NCBI GenBank assembly: GCA_021229015.1
Contig: CM037783.1
Coordinates: 61,148,776-61,212,775 of the forward strand
Direction: 5' to 3'
DNA: 64,000 nucleotides
From: Solen grandis
Lineage: Eukaryota; Mollusca; Bivalvia; Adapedonta; Solenidae
Shown: positions 46,388 through 57,648 of the stretch, in pieces
How the letters are laid out: the number at the start of each line of letters is the position of its first letter
Position numbering within the stretch: position 1 is the stretch's first letter
The notes under the pieces: model-generated
Database searches by the model: none
Told to the model about the DNA's origin: nothing
What the model saw: the letters and a program-made list of their open reading frames with translations, nothing else
Made by a program: the position numbers and the translations under genes

Positions 46388-47339
46388 TGATCGACATAAT
46401 TTATTTCTTCATGTGACGTCACATGACGTCAGGGCTGAAAAAAGCTACAAAAGCTTGTACGCGCTCTACAGCCGTCATGATTGGACCGATTTACTAGATT
46501 TTTTCACAGAATGTATATATTATGTTCTTGTTGTGCAGGATTATATACGTTTTGCAATATTTGAAAAGATCAAGGATCTATGGCTGAACCAAGTTTCGAA
46601 CTTTGGACCAGAAAATGTATTGATGTATTACGAAGCACTCAGATAAGCTAGAAACATGAAATTTGGACAGAATATGTGTCCTATTGATTTCTTTAAGTTC
46701 TGAGAAGATTGACGTCGTATGACGTAAAATGACGTCATGACGCGTTATCAAATTTTGTATCCAAAATATACGGTTTTTTAGCACTGGAAGACAAAGTTTT
46801 TGACCGATTTGCATAAAATTTTCACTGAAGGTGCAACATAGCCTCTTATTGTCATCAGTCACTTCCACTTCCGGAAAATAGCTAAGGTTTAAGGTCACAT
46901 GTCAATTATCGGTTTTTTCTTCGGCCTTAAATATCTCAAAAACGAAAAATATTTTATCGAGACACTATGCATATAATTTGTAGTGCTTTAAAATGCCTTT
47001 CAGACGATATATAGTTTTTGAAGATCGGGGTTGAATCAGTTGAGTTATTGCAGAAAAACAAAAATGCTGCAACCCTAAGCGCACTTAACTACTTATATCT
47101 CGATAATTATTGATTTTTGTTAATAAGAGTATGAATATAATTTGTAGATCAATGCCCGGCCGTTCTTTTGGTGTTTAAATTTTAAAGATTGACCTAATAT
47201 TCATTAAGTTATAACGAAAAACAAAACGATATGAACATATTTATCCCCGATTTTTGCCGTATGCTCAAGGTTTAAACGCCCGTAGCTACAAAGTGTTTAA
47301 AGATACATAAAATTATGAAGCGAAGGAATTGTGGGAAAT

Positions 47340-48121
47340 GAAAAGACCTTTCTAACGGTACCTAGCTTTTTAAAATTGGACTTAATATAAGGAAGTTACA
47401 TGAAAACTAAGAATGCAGTAAAACCGTTCTTTCATGCACTCCCGCAGTACGTCCCGATCACTTGATTCCTTTTTTTTCGAAGAAACTAATGATTTTTTAA
47501 AAATAACATACATTTTTTTTTTGCATGATGCAATGTGGTTCTAATGATATGCAGATTTTAATGATCGGACCATAAATTATTAAGCTATTTGTCGAAAGGC
47601 AATAATAGACATGAACATCTTTTTGCCGATTTTTGCCGTTTTCTTTAAAAATAACTTTCTATATCTCAGAGCCCGTAATAGAAAAGTTGAAACATGAAAC
47701 ACGTGAAATGTTGGAAATTAAAAGGCCTTTCTAATGGTACCTTGCGTTTGAAAATTGGACATCGGATATCCTATAAGGAAGTTAGATGAGAAATAAGAAT
47801 TCATTTAAACCGTTCTTTTATGCATTTCTGCAGTTAATCCCTATCTTTTGATTGTTTTTTTTTTCTAGAAACTATTAATTTTGAAAATAACATAAAGAAC
47901 AGTATTATTAGCGTGATGCAATGCGGTTCTAATGGTATGCAGATTTTAATGATCGGACCATTAATTATAAAGTTATTTGTCGAAGGGCAATAATAGACAT
48001 AAACATCGTTTTGCCGATTTTTTTGCCGTTTCTTTGAAAAATAACTTTCTATATCTTAGAGCACGTAACAGAAAAGTTGAAATATGAAACACGTGAAATG
48101 TTGGAAATATAAAGGCCTTTC
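47340..48121 (+). repeat. Tandem repeat of about 385 bp, two and a bit units
   Basis: AAAGGCCTTTCTAATGGTACCT marks unit starts at about 47343, 47722 and 48110. Each unit carries ATGAT-CAATG(T/C)GGTTCTAATG, TTTTAATGATCGGACCAT and TTTTGCCGATTTTTGCCGT. The third unit is cut at AAAGGCCTTTCT, where the pearl-like repeat enters. Confidence 0.8.
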
Positions 48122-48123
48122 TT

Positions 48124-49490
48124 TTTAGCTCACCTGAGCACTTGTGCTCGGGTGAGCTTTTCTGGTTGCCTTTTGTCCGTCGTGCGTCGTCAGTCGTCCG
48201 TCGTCAACAATTGCTTGTGAACACTCTAGAGGCCACAGTTTTGTCCCAATCTTCATGAAACTTGGTCAGGATGTTTGTCTACATGATATCTCGGATGAGT
48301 TCGAAATTGGGTCATGTGGGGTCAAAAAATAGGTCACTAGTTAAAAATTTAGAAAAACATTGTGAACACTCTAGAGGCCACAGCTTTGGCCCAATCTTCA
48401 TGAATCTTGGTCAGGATGTTTGTCTATATGATATCTCGGACGAGTTTGAAATTGGGTCATGTGGGGTCAAAAACTAGGTCACCAACTCAAATCTTAGAAA
48501 AACCTTCTGAACAATCTAGAGGCCACAGTTTTAACCCAATCGTCATGAAAGTTGGTAAGGATGTTTGACTATATGATATCTCGGATGAGTTCGAAATTGG
48601 GTCATGTGGGGCCAAAAACTAGGTCACCAGGTCAAATCTTAGAAAAACCTTGTGAACACTCTAGAGGCCACAGTTTAAACCCAATCTTCATGAATCTTGG
48701 TCAGGATGTCTGTCTACATGATGTCTTGGATGAGTTTGAAATTGGGTCATGTGGGGTCAAAAACTAGGTCACCAACTCAAATCTTAGAAAAACCTTCTGA
48801 ACAATCTAGAGGCCACAGTTTTAACCCAATCGTCATGAAAGTTGGTAAGGATGTTTGACTATATGATATCTCGGATGAGTTCGAAATTGGGTCATGTGGG
48901 GCCAAAAACTAGGTCACCAGGTCAAATCTTAGAAAAACCTTGTGAACACTCTAGAGGCCACAGTTTTAACCCAATCTTCATGAATCTTGGTCAGGATGTC
49001 TGTCTACATGATATCTCGGATGAGTTCGAAATTGAGTCATGTGGGGTTAAAAACTAGGTCACCAGGTCAAATCTTAGAAAAACATTCTGAACACTCTAGA
49101 GGCCACAGTTTTGGCCCAATCTTCATGAAAAATGATCAGGGTGTTTGTCTACATATCTTGGATGAGTTCGAAATGGGTAATGTGGGGTCAAAAACTAGGT
49201 CATCAGGTCAAATCTTATCAAAACCTTGAGAACACTCTACAGGCCACAGATTTTAAAAAAAAAGGCCAGTTTTAGCCCAATCTTCAAAAGATTTGTTCAG
49301 GATGTTTGTCTAATTAATATATTGGATGAGTTCGAAAATGAGTCACATGAGAACAAAAACTAGGTCACCTAGTCAAATCTTAGAAAAATCTTGTGAATAC
49401 TCTAGAGGCCTACATTTTTGTCCCAGTCTAAATTAAATTGATATTAGGTCAGGAGTTATGCCCCTTTTAATATTGAAAAAAGCTAGATTT
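48124..49490 (+). mobile_element. Pearl-like bivalve element with nine 145-bp core repeats
   Basis: The left end is a palindrome, AGCTCACCTGAGCACTTGTG continuing as CTCGGGTGAGCT, followed by GTCCGTCGTGCGTCGTCAGT. The core unit starts GAACACTCTAGAGGCCACAG at 48219, 48364, 48509, 48654, 48799 and 48944 (exactly 145 bp apart), then continues less regularly to about 49395. Units 3-4 and 5-6 are near-identical dimers, showing a recent 290-bp duplication. The layout (palindromic end, core tandem repeats, no coding capacity) matches the bivalve pearl/Helentron-type non-autonomous elements. The small open frames inside are a by-product of the repeat. Confidence 0.75.
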
Positions 49491-49770
49491 CACTTTGTCA
49501 TTGTCACTTTAAAATTAAAATTATAACTGAAAACAAAGAAACATATTCCCTTTTGAATGCAATGACTTTAAAATTTAAATTATGTTATATGACATCACAG
49601 ATTTCCTCTGCTATTTATTTATGTTTGCACTCTACAGCTATCAATTCGGGACGGATTTTCTTCAATTTTTGAAGACGGTGTATTTCAGAAAACTCAAAAA
49701 GTATGATCAGGTTTGACATGGTGTGCAGTGCAGAAAGCCCTTTCTTTTGTCCAGAACAAAAGAAGTCTAG

Positions 49771-51964
49771 TTATTATTATTCTTTTCTTCTTCCTAACTA
49801 AACGCTTATTTTTATATGTTGCAATAGTCCTAGGACGATGAAATTTTTATGGCTTATTAGTCACGTGAGGAAATTTTGATTTCAATGATTTTCAGCACCC
49901 TATGACGTCATATGACGTCACAGCTAAAAAATAGTGAAAAATGGTGTTCGCGCTCTACAGCCGTCATTTATGGTCGGATTTTCTTCAAATTTTCACAGAT
50001 GGTACATCTTGAATCAAAGGTGTGCATATCCTGTCAGCTAACCGAAATTCCGAAAGACCGAAGTTCTGTGGCTGAAATAAGATTCGAACATAGGACCGAA
50101 AATTTCATTTTAGGATAAAAGAGCTTCAGGATGAGATAGAAAGTTGAAACTTATACAGTTTACAGTTCTGCAGAATTTCTACAAATATTTTGAGTCATGA
50201 TGTCATATGACGTCATGTGACGTCATAAGCATACTTCTTAATTTTCATTTTAGGACAATGATTTCGACATGATGCCAGTTGTTCAGAATAATGAAAATTT
50301 CAGAGTTATAAAAGCAAAGTATTCGCTTTTGAACAAAAGCATCTTCAGCACCCTATGACGTCACATGACGTCACAGCTAAAAATAGTGAAAAATGGTTTT
50401 CGCGCTCTACAGCCGTCATTTATGGTCGGATTTTCTTCAAATTTTCACAGATGGTACATCTTGAATCAAAGGTGTGCATATCTTGTCAGCTAACCGAAAT
50501 TCCGAAAGACCGAAGTTCTGTGGCTGAAATAAGATTCGAACATAGGACCGAAAATTTCATTTTAGGAATAAAGAGCTTCAGGATGAGATAGAAAGTTGAA
50601 ACTTACACAGTTTGCAGTTCTGCAGAATTTCTACAAATATTTTGAGTCGTGACGTCATATGATGTCATGTGACGTCATAAGCATACTTCTTCATTTTCAT
50701 TTTAGGGCAATGATTTCGACATGATGCCAGTTGTTCAGAATAATGAAAATTTCAGAGTTATGAAAGCAAACGATTTGCTTTTGAACAAAAGCATCTTCAG
50801 CACCCTATGACGTCACATGACGTCACAGCTAAAAATAGTGAAAAATAGTGTTCGCGCTCTACAGCCGTCATTTCTTAACCAATTGACTTGATTTTTTCAC
50901 AGAATGTATGGATTGGGACTTTGTTGTGCAGGATTATATACATTTTGCAACATTCAAAAAGACCAAGGATCTATGGCTGAACCAAGTTTCGAACTTTGGA
51001 CCTGAAAATTTATTTAAGTATTACGAAGCACTCAGATAAGCTAGAAACTTCAAATTTGGACAGAACATGTGTCTTATCAATTTCTTACAGCTCTGAAAAG
51101 ACTGACGTCGTATGACGTAAAATGACGTCATGACGCGTTAACAAACTTTTAATCCAAAATGTAGGGTTTTTTAGCACTACATGCCTTATCTTTTGACCGA
51201 TTTGCATACAATTTTCACTGAATGTGCAACATAGCATCTCATTTACTTCAGTCACTTCCGTTTCCGGAAAATCGTAAAGGTCAAGGTCATATGTCAGTTG
51301 TTGGTGTTTTTATTCGGCAAGGTGTATCTCAAAAACGAAAAAGATTCTACCTAGACACTGTGGACAAAATCTGTAGTGATTTGAAAGACCTTTCAGGTGA
51401 TATTTAGTTTTTGAAGATCGGGGTTGAATTGGTTGAGTTATGACAGAAAGGCGAAAAGTGTACTTTTAACGAAATTGAAACGCTGTAGTTTCATGAACTT
51501 TGAGTCAAAAATCATGATTTCTTCAGGATTAACACACTGAAAAGTGAAGTGATGTATACTGCAAGGAATACTTGTTTGGTCACGTGATTATAACGTCATG
51601 CATATTTAAGCAGAAATTATTAAAAAATTCATATAAAATCGGCAAGTTGATGTTTGAAGTTGAAATTTGCACGAATGCCGTAGCCTACAATGTGCAAAAA
51701 GTCCTGAAAATTTCAAGTGATTCCGTCAACAAACATGGCAGATATTCATGTTTTTCGGAAAGGGCTTGTATATGAAAATCTAGCAATTTGAAGGAAGAGA
51801 AGAAGGCGGTTATTGGGTTGGTTACCCTCTATCCGGACGTTCCTACGCAGGAAAGAGTGCCCGTGTTGAAAGGTGAATTGCGATGCGTATTTGAGAGAAT
51901 GAGGTGCATTTTAGAATGCAATGGTGTACACCAGGACCGATAAGCATATTGCCTTTGTTATAAA
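49771..51964 (+). mobile_element. Helitron-like element with three 453-bp CRE units
   Basis: The head is TTATTATTATTCTTTTCTTC-TTCCTAACTAAACGC, then TTGCAATAGTCCTAGGACGATG. CRE pairs open units at about 49903, 50356 and 50809 (period 453), with a second cluster in each unit at about 50208 and 50661. The distal part (51040-51775) matches 46680-47040 and 63755-64000. A unique stretch (51780-51945) with no repeat match in the window precedes the hairpin cluster. Confidence 0.65.
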
Positions 51965-52170
51965 GCAGAAAGTCCTATTGGGTTTGTTATGTTTATTAGG
52001 ACTTTCTGCCTAAAGCAGAAAGTCCTATTGGGTTTGTTATGTTTATTAGGGCTTTCTGCCTCAAGCAGAAAGACCTTTTGGGTTTGTTATGTTTATTATT
52101 ATTATTAGGGCTTTCTGCTTTTCGCAGAAAGACCTATTGGGTTTGTTCTGTCTTTTATTATTATTATTCT
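51965..52170 (+). repeat. Tandem hairpin cluster (four short units)
   Basis: Four units of about 50-60 bp start GCAGAAAG(T/A)CCTATTGGGT at 51965, 52015, 52066 and 52127. The first three close with TTATTAGG(A/G)CTTTCTGC, so each can fold on itself with a 12-13-bp stem around TGGGTTTGTTATGTTTAT, and each can also pair with its neighbour. A lone copy of the same junction is at 54801-54850. Confidence 0.75.
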
Positions 52171-54767
52171 TTTTTTCCAACCTTTTCATGTTGTTATTTC
52201 ATTAAGTTGCTGAAGGTCTAGGACAAAGAAATTCTATCAACAGACACCTGAAGCAATGGCATTTTGGAATATATTATCTTTATCTTCACATGACGTCACA
52301 TGACGTCAGAACTTAAAATAGCTACCAAAGTTTGTACGCGCTGTACAGTCGTCATTTATGGACGGATTGTCATGGAATTTTCACAGGAGTTATATATTAC
52401 GACCTCATTGTGCAGGATTATATAGGTTTGCCAAGATTCGAAAGAACTAAGGTTCTATGGCGAATCAAAGATTCGAACCAAGGACGTCAAATTTCAAATC
52501 CATATAAAATCGATTATAGATGAGATAGAAAGTTGATATTTGGCGAGAATATATGTCTCTGTGTTTCCTTTGCATTTTGTAAAGATGAACATCATATGAC
52601 GTCATATGACGTCATCAAGTTGTATAGAATTTCCGATTTCTTGATGTCAATTTACTCATGTTGCAAAGGTTCATAGACATTGAAAATTTAATGTCCTATG
52701 TAGATAATCATGAACATTTAGATTCAATGTTTAAAATTTTCATATGACGTCACATGACGTCAGAACTAAAAATAGCTACCAAAGATTGTACGCGCTGTAC
52801 AGCCGTCATTTATGGACGGATTGGCATGGAATTTTCACAGAAGTTATATATTACGACCTCATTGTGCAGGATTATATAGGTTTGCCAAGATTCGAAAGAA
52901 CTAAGGTTCTATGGCGATTCCAAGATTCGAACCAAGGACGTCAAATTTCAAATCCATATAAAAAACGTTTCTAGATGAGATAGAAAGTTGATATTTGGCG
53001 AGCTTATACGTCTCTGTGTTTCATTTGCATTTTGTAAAGATGAACGTCATATGACGTCATTTGACGTCATCAAGTTGTATAGAATTTCCGATTTCTTGAT
53101 GTCAATTTACTCATGTTGCAAGGGTTCATAAACAATGGAAGATGAAAGTCCTTTGTAGGTGGTCATGTTCATTTTGATCCAATGTTTAATATTTTCATAT
53201 GACGTCAAATGACGTCAGAACTAAAAATAGCTACCAAAGTTTGTACGCGCTGTACAGCCGTCATTTATGGACGGATTGGCATGGATTTTTCACAGAAGTT
53301 ATATATTACGATCTCATTCTGCAGGATTATATAGGTTTGCCAAGATTCGAAAAAGCAAAGGTTCTATGGCGAATCCAAGATTCGAACCAAGGACGTCAAA
53401 TTTCAAAAACGTATAAAATCGTTTCTAGATGAGATAGAAAGTTGATATTTGGCGAGATTATATATCTCTGTGTTTCCTTTGCATTTTGTAAAGAGGAACG
53501 TCATATGACGTCATCAAGTTGTATAGAATTTCCGATTTCTTGATGTCAATTTTCCTCATATTGCAAAGCTTCATAGACAATGCAAATTAAATATCCTTTG
53601 TAATAATCAGGAACATTTAGATTCAATTTAAAATTTTCATATGACGTCACATGACGTCAGAACTATAAATAACTACCAAAGTTTGTCCGCTGTGTACAGC
53701 CGTCGTTTATTGATAGATTGGCATGGAATCTTCACAGAAGTTATATATTACGACCTCATTGTGCAGGATTATATAGGTTTGCCAAGATTCGAAAGAACTA
53801 AGGTTCTTTGGCGAATCCAAGATTCGAACCAAGGACGTGAAATTTTAAATACGTATACAATCGTTTCTAGATGAGATAGAAATTTGATATTTAGCGAGCT
53901 TATACGTCTCTGTGTTTCCTTTGCATTATGTAAAGATGAACGTCATATGACGTCATATGACGTCATCAAGTTGTATAGAATTTCCGATTTCTTGATGTCA
54001 ATTTTCCTCATGTTGCAAAGCTTCATAGACAATGCAAATTAAATATCCTTTGTACATAATCAGGAACATTTAGATTCAATGTTTAAAATTTTCATATGAC
54101 GTCAGAACTATAAATAACTACCAAAGTTTGTCCGCTCTATACAGCCGTCGTTTATTGATAGATTGGCATGGAATCTTCACAGAAGTTATATATTACGACC
54201 TCATTGTGCAAGATTATATAGGTTTGCCAAGATTCGAAAGAACTAAGGTTCTTTGGCGAATCCAAGATTCGAACCAAGGACGTCAAATTTTAAATACGTA
54301 TAAAATCGTTTCTAGATGAGATAGAAATTTGATATTTGGCGAGAATATTATTTAGCGAGCTTATACGTCTCTGTGTTTCCTTTGCATTTTGTAAAGATGA
54401 ACGTCATATGACGTCATCAAATTGTAGAGAATTTCCGATTCCTGAATGTCAATTTACTCATGTTGCAAAGGTTCATAGACAATGGAAATTCAATGTCCTA
54501 TGTAGGTAATCATAAACATTAAGATTTAATGAGTAAAATTTTCATATGACGTCACATGACATCAAAACTTAAAAAAGCTACCAAAGTTCATCCGCGCTGT
54601 ACAGCCGTCATTTATGGACGGATTGGCATGGAATTTTCACAGAAGTTATATATTACGACTTCATTGTGCAGGATTATATAGGTTTGCCAAAATTCGAAAA
54701 ACACCAGGTTTGTCATGGTTTGCAGTGCAGAAAGCCCTATCTTTTGTTCAAAACAAAAGAAGTCTAG
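52171..54767 (+). mobile_element. Helitron-like element with six CRE units of about 450 bp
   Basis: The head is CTTTTTTTCCAACC. CRE pairs open units near 52290, 52745, 53200, 53641, 54098 and 54546, each followed by GAACT(A/T)AAAATAGCTACCAA, GTACGCGCTGTACAGCCGTC and AAGATTCGAACCAAGGACGT. Mid-unit CRE sites fall about 300 bp later. The terminus is GCAGAAAGCCC, TCTTTTGT (54740-54747), ACAAAAGA (54753-54760) and CTAG (54764-54767). Confidence 0.7.
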
Positions 54768-56041
54768 TTATTATTAGGGTTTGTACTGTTTATTATTATT
54801 AGGACTTTCTGCCTAAAGCAGAAAGTCCTATTGGGTTTGTTATGTTTATTATTATTATTCTTTTCTTCTTCCTAACTAAACGCTTATTTTTATATGTTGC
54901 AATAGTCCTAGGACGATAATATTTTTATGGCATATTAGTCACGTAAGGAAATTTTGATTTCAATGATTTTCAGCACCCTATGACGTCACATGACGTCACA
55001 GCTAAAAATAGTGAAAAATGGTGTTCGCGCTCTACAGCCGTCATTTATGGTCGGATTTTCTTCAAATTTTCACAGATGGTACATCTTGAATGAAAGGTGT
55101 GCATATCCTGTCAGCTAACCGAAATTCCGAAAGACCGAAGTTCTGTGGCTGAAATAAGATTCGAACATAAGACCGAAAATTTCATTTTAGGATTAAAGAG
55201 CTTCAGGATGAGATAGAAAGTTGAAACTTGCACAGTTTGCAGTTCTGCAGAATTTCTACAAATATTTTGAGTGGTGACGTCATATGACGTCATGTGACGT
55301 CATAGGCATACTTCTTAATTTTCATTTAAGGGCAATGATTTCGACATGATGCCAGTTGTTCAGAATAATGTAAATTTCAGAGTTATGACAGTAATGTATG
55401 CGCTTTTGAACAAAAGCATCTTCAGCACCTTTTGACGTCTCATGACGTCAGAGCTAAAAATAGTGAAAAATGGTGTTCGCGCTCTACAGCCGTCATTTAT
55501 GGTCGGATTTACTTTAAATTTTCACAGATGGTACAACTTGAAACTAAGGTGTGCATATCCTGTCAGCTAACCGAAATTCCGAAAGACCGAAGTTCTGTGG
55601 CTGAAATAAGATTCGAACATAGGACCGAAAATTTCATTTTAGGATTAAAGAGCTTCAGGATGAGATAGAAAGTTGAAACTTACACAGTTTGCAGTTCTGC
55701 AGAATTTCTACAAATATTTTGAGTAGTGACGTCATATGATGTCATGTGACGTCATAGGCATACTTCTTAATTTTCATATTAGGGCAATGATTTCGACATG
55801 ATGCCAGTTGTTCAGAATAATGACAATTTCAGAGTTATGACAGTAGAGTATGCGCTTCAGAACAAAAGAATTTTCAGCACCCTATGACGTCATGTGACGT
55901 CAAAGCTAAAAGAAGTCCATATGAAAAAAAAAAAAGTAAAGGTTAGAGAATTTAATATATATTCTTTCTCACGGAATTAATCTTAATATTTTTCAATTTT
56001 AGCAGAAAGTCCTATCATTCGTATCAACGAATGAAATCTAG
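54768..56041 (+). mobile_element. Helitron-like element with CTTCCTAACTAAACGC head
   Basis: After a short hairpin (54801-54829) the head reads CTTTTCTTCTTCCTAACTAA at about 54860. CRE units start near 54980, 55430 and 55886; a triple CRE lies at about 55275-55303. It ends AGCAGAAAGTCC-TA, stem TCATTCGT (56015-56022), loop ATCA, ACGAATGA (56027-56034), then CTAG (56038-56041). Confidence 0.7.
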
Positions 56042-57648
56042 TTATTATTATTATTATTCTTTTCTTCCTAACTAAACGCTTATTTTTATATGTTGCAATA
56101 GTCCTAGGACGATGAACTTTTTATGGCTTATTAGTCACGTGAGGAAATTTTGATTTCAATGATTTTCAGCACCCTATGACGTCACATGACGTCACAGCTA
56201 AAAATAGTGAAAAATTTATTTGTAATCGAAATTCCGAAAGACCGAAGTTCTGTGGCTGAAATAAGATTCGAACATAGGACCGAAAATTTCATTTTAGGAT
56301 AAAAGAGCTTCAGGATGAGATAGAAAGTTGAAACTTACACAGTTTGCAGTTCTGCAGAATTTCTACAACCATTTTGAGTCCTGACGTCATATGACGTCAT
56401 GTGACGTCATAGGCATACTTCATAATTTTCATTTTAGGGCAATGATTTCGACATGATGCCAGTTGTTCAGAATAATGAAAATTTCAGAGTTATGACAGAA
56501 AAGTATGCGCTTTTGAACAAAAGCATCTTCAGCACCTTATGACGTCACATGACGTCACAGCTAAAAATAGTGAAAAATGGTGTTCGCGCTCTACAGCCGT
56601 CATTTATGGTCGGATTTTCTTCAAATTTTCACAGATGGTACATCTTGAAACTAAGGTGTGCATATCCTGTCAGCTAACCGAAATTCCGAAAGACCGAAGT
56701 TCTGTGGCGGAAATAAGATTCGAACAAAGGACAGAAAATTTAATTTTAGGATTAAAGAGCTTCAGGATGAGATAGAAAGTTGGAACTTACACAGTTTGCA
56801 GTTCTGCAAAATTTCTACATATATTTTGAATCCTGACGTCATATGACGTCATGTGACGTCATAAGCATACTTCTTAATTTTCATATTAGGGCAATGATTT
56901 CGACATGATGCAAGTTGTTCAGAATAATGAAAATTTCAGAGTTATGAAAGTAAAGTATGCGCTTTTGAACAAAAGCATCTTCAGCACCCTATGACGTCAT
57001 GTGACGTCACAGCTAAAAATAGTGAAAAATGGTGTTCGCGCTCTACAGCCGTCATTTATGGTCGGATTTTCTTCAAATTTTCACAGATGGTACATCATGA
57101 AACTAAGGTGTGCATATCCTGTCAGTTAACCGAAATTCCGAAAGACCGAAGTTCTGTGGCTGAAATAAGATTCGAACATAGGACCGAAAATTTCATTTTA
57201 GGATTAAAGAGCTTCAGGATGAGATAGAAAGTTGAAACTTACACAGATTGCAGTCCTGCAGAATTTCTACATATAATTTGAGTCGTGACATCATATAACG
57301 TCATGTGACGTCATAAGCATACTTCTTAATTTTCATTTTAGGGCAATGATTTCGACATGATGCCAGTTGTTCAGAATAATGAAAATTTCAGAGTTATGAA
57401 AGTAAAGTATTCGCTTGTGAACAAAAGAATTTTCAGTACCCTATGACGTCATGTGACGTCAGAGCTAAAATTAGTGAAATACTTAGTTCTTATTATTTGC
57501 ACTTATTTCGGAATATAATGTCAGTTGTTCAGCATGAACATGAAATACTACCAGAGGTGAATCATTACATAAAACTTCTATCTCCTGCTTTTTGCATTAA
57601 CACAGCTTGCAGAAAGTCCTATCATTCGTTTTCACGAATGACATCTAG
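56042..57648 (+). mobile_element. Helitron-like element, tandem copy
   Basis: Starts directly after the preceding CTAG with (TTA)n and CTTTTCTTCCTAACTAAACG. CRE units start near 56177, 56540, 56992 and 57443; the first is shortened by about 90 bp. Triple CRE sites lie near 56384 and 56835. The terminus is TCATTCGT (57622-57629), TTTC, ACGAATGA (57634-57641), CTAG (57645-57648). Confidence 0.72.

Larger units (their letters stand above)
46388..49770 (+). mobile_element. Helitron-like element, left edge lost in gap, carrying a nested repeat
   Basis: Begins inside a CRE-bearing unit (TGACGTCACATGACGTCA at 46422-46439) and includes a conserved body also found at 50880-51540 and in inverted form at 38765-38945. 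A 385-bp tandem follows (47340-48120). A pearl-like repeat interrupts it at 48124. The end is GCAGAAAGCCC, stem TCTTTTGT (49743-49750), loop, ACAAAAGA (49756-49763), then CTAG (49767-49770). Confidence 0.65.

Noticed and set aside
48262..49229. Repeated 71-codon open frames
   Set aside because: They are produced by the 145-bp pearl-like core unit and shift frame between units.
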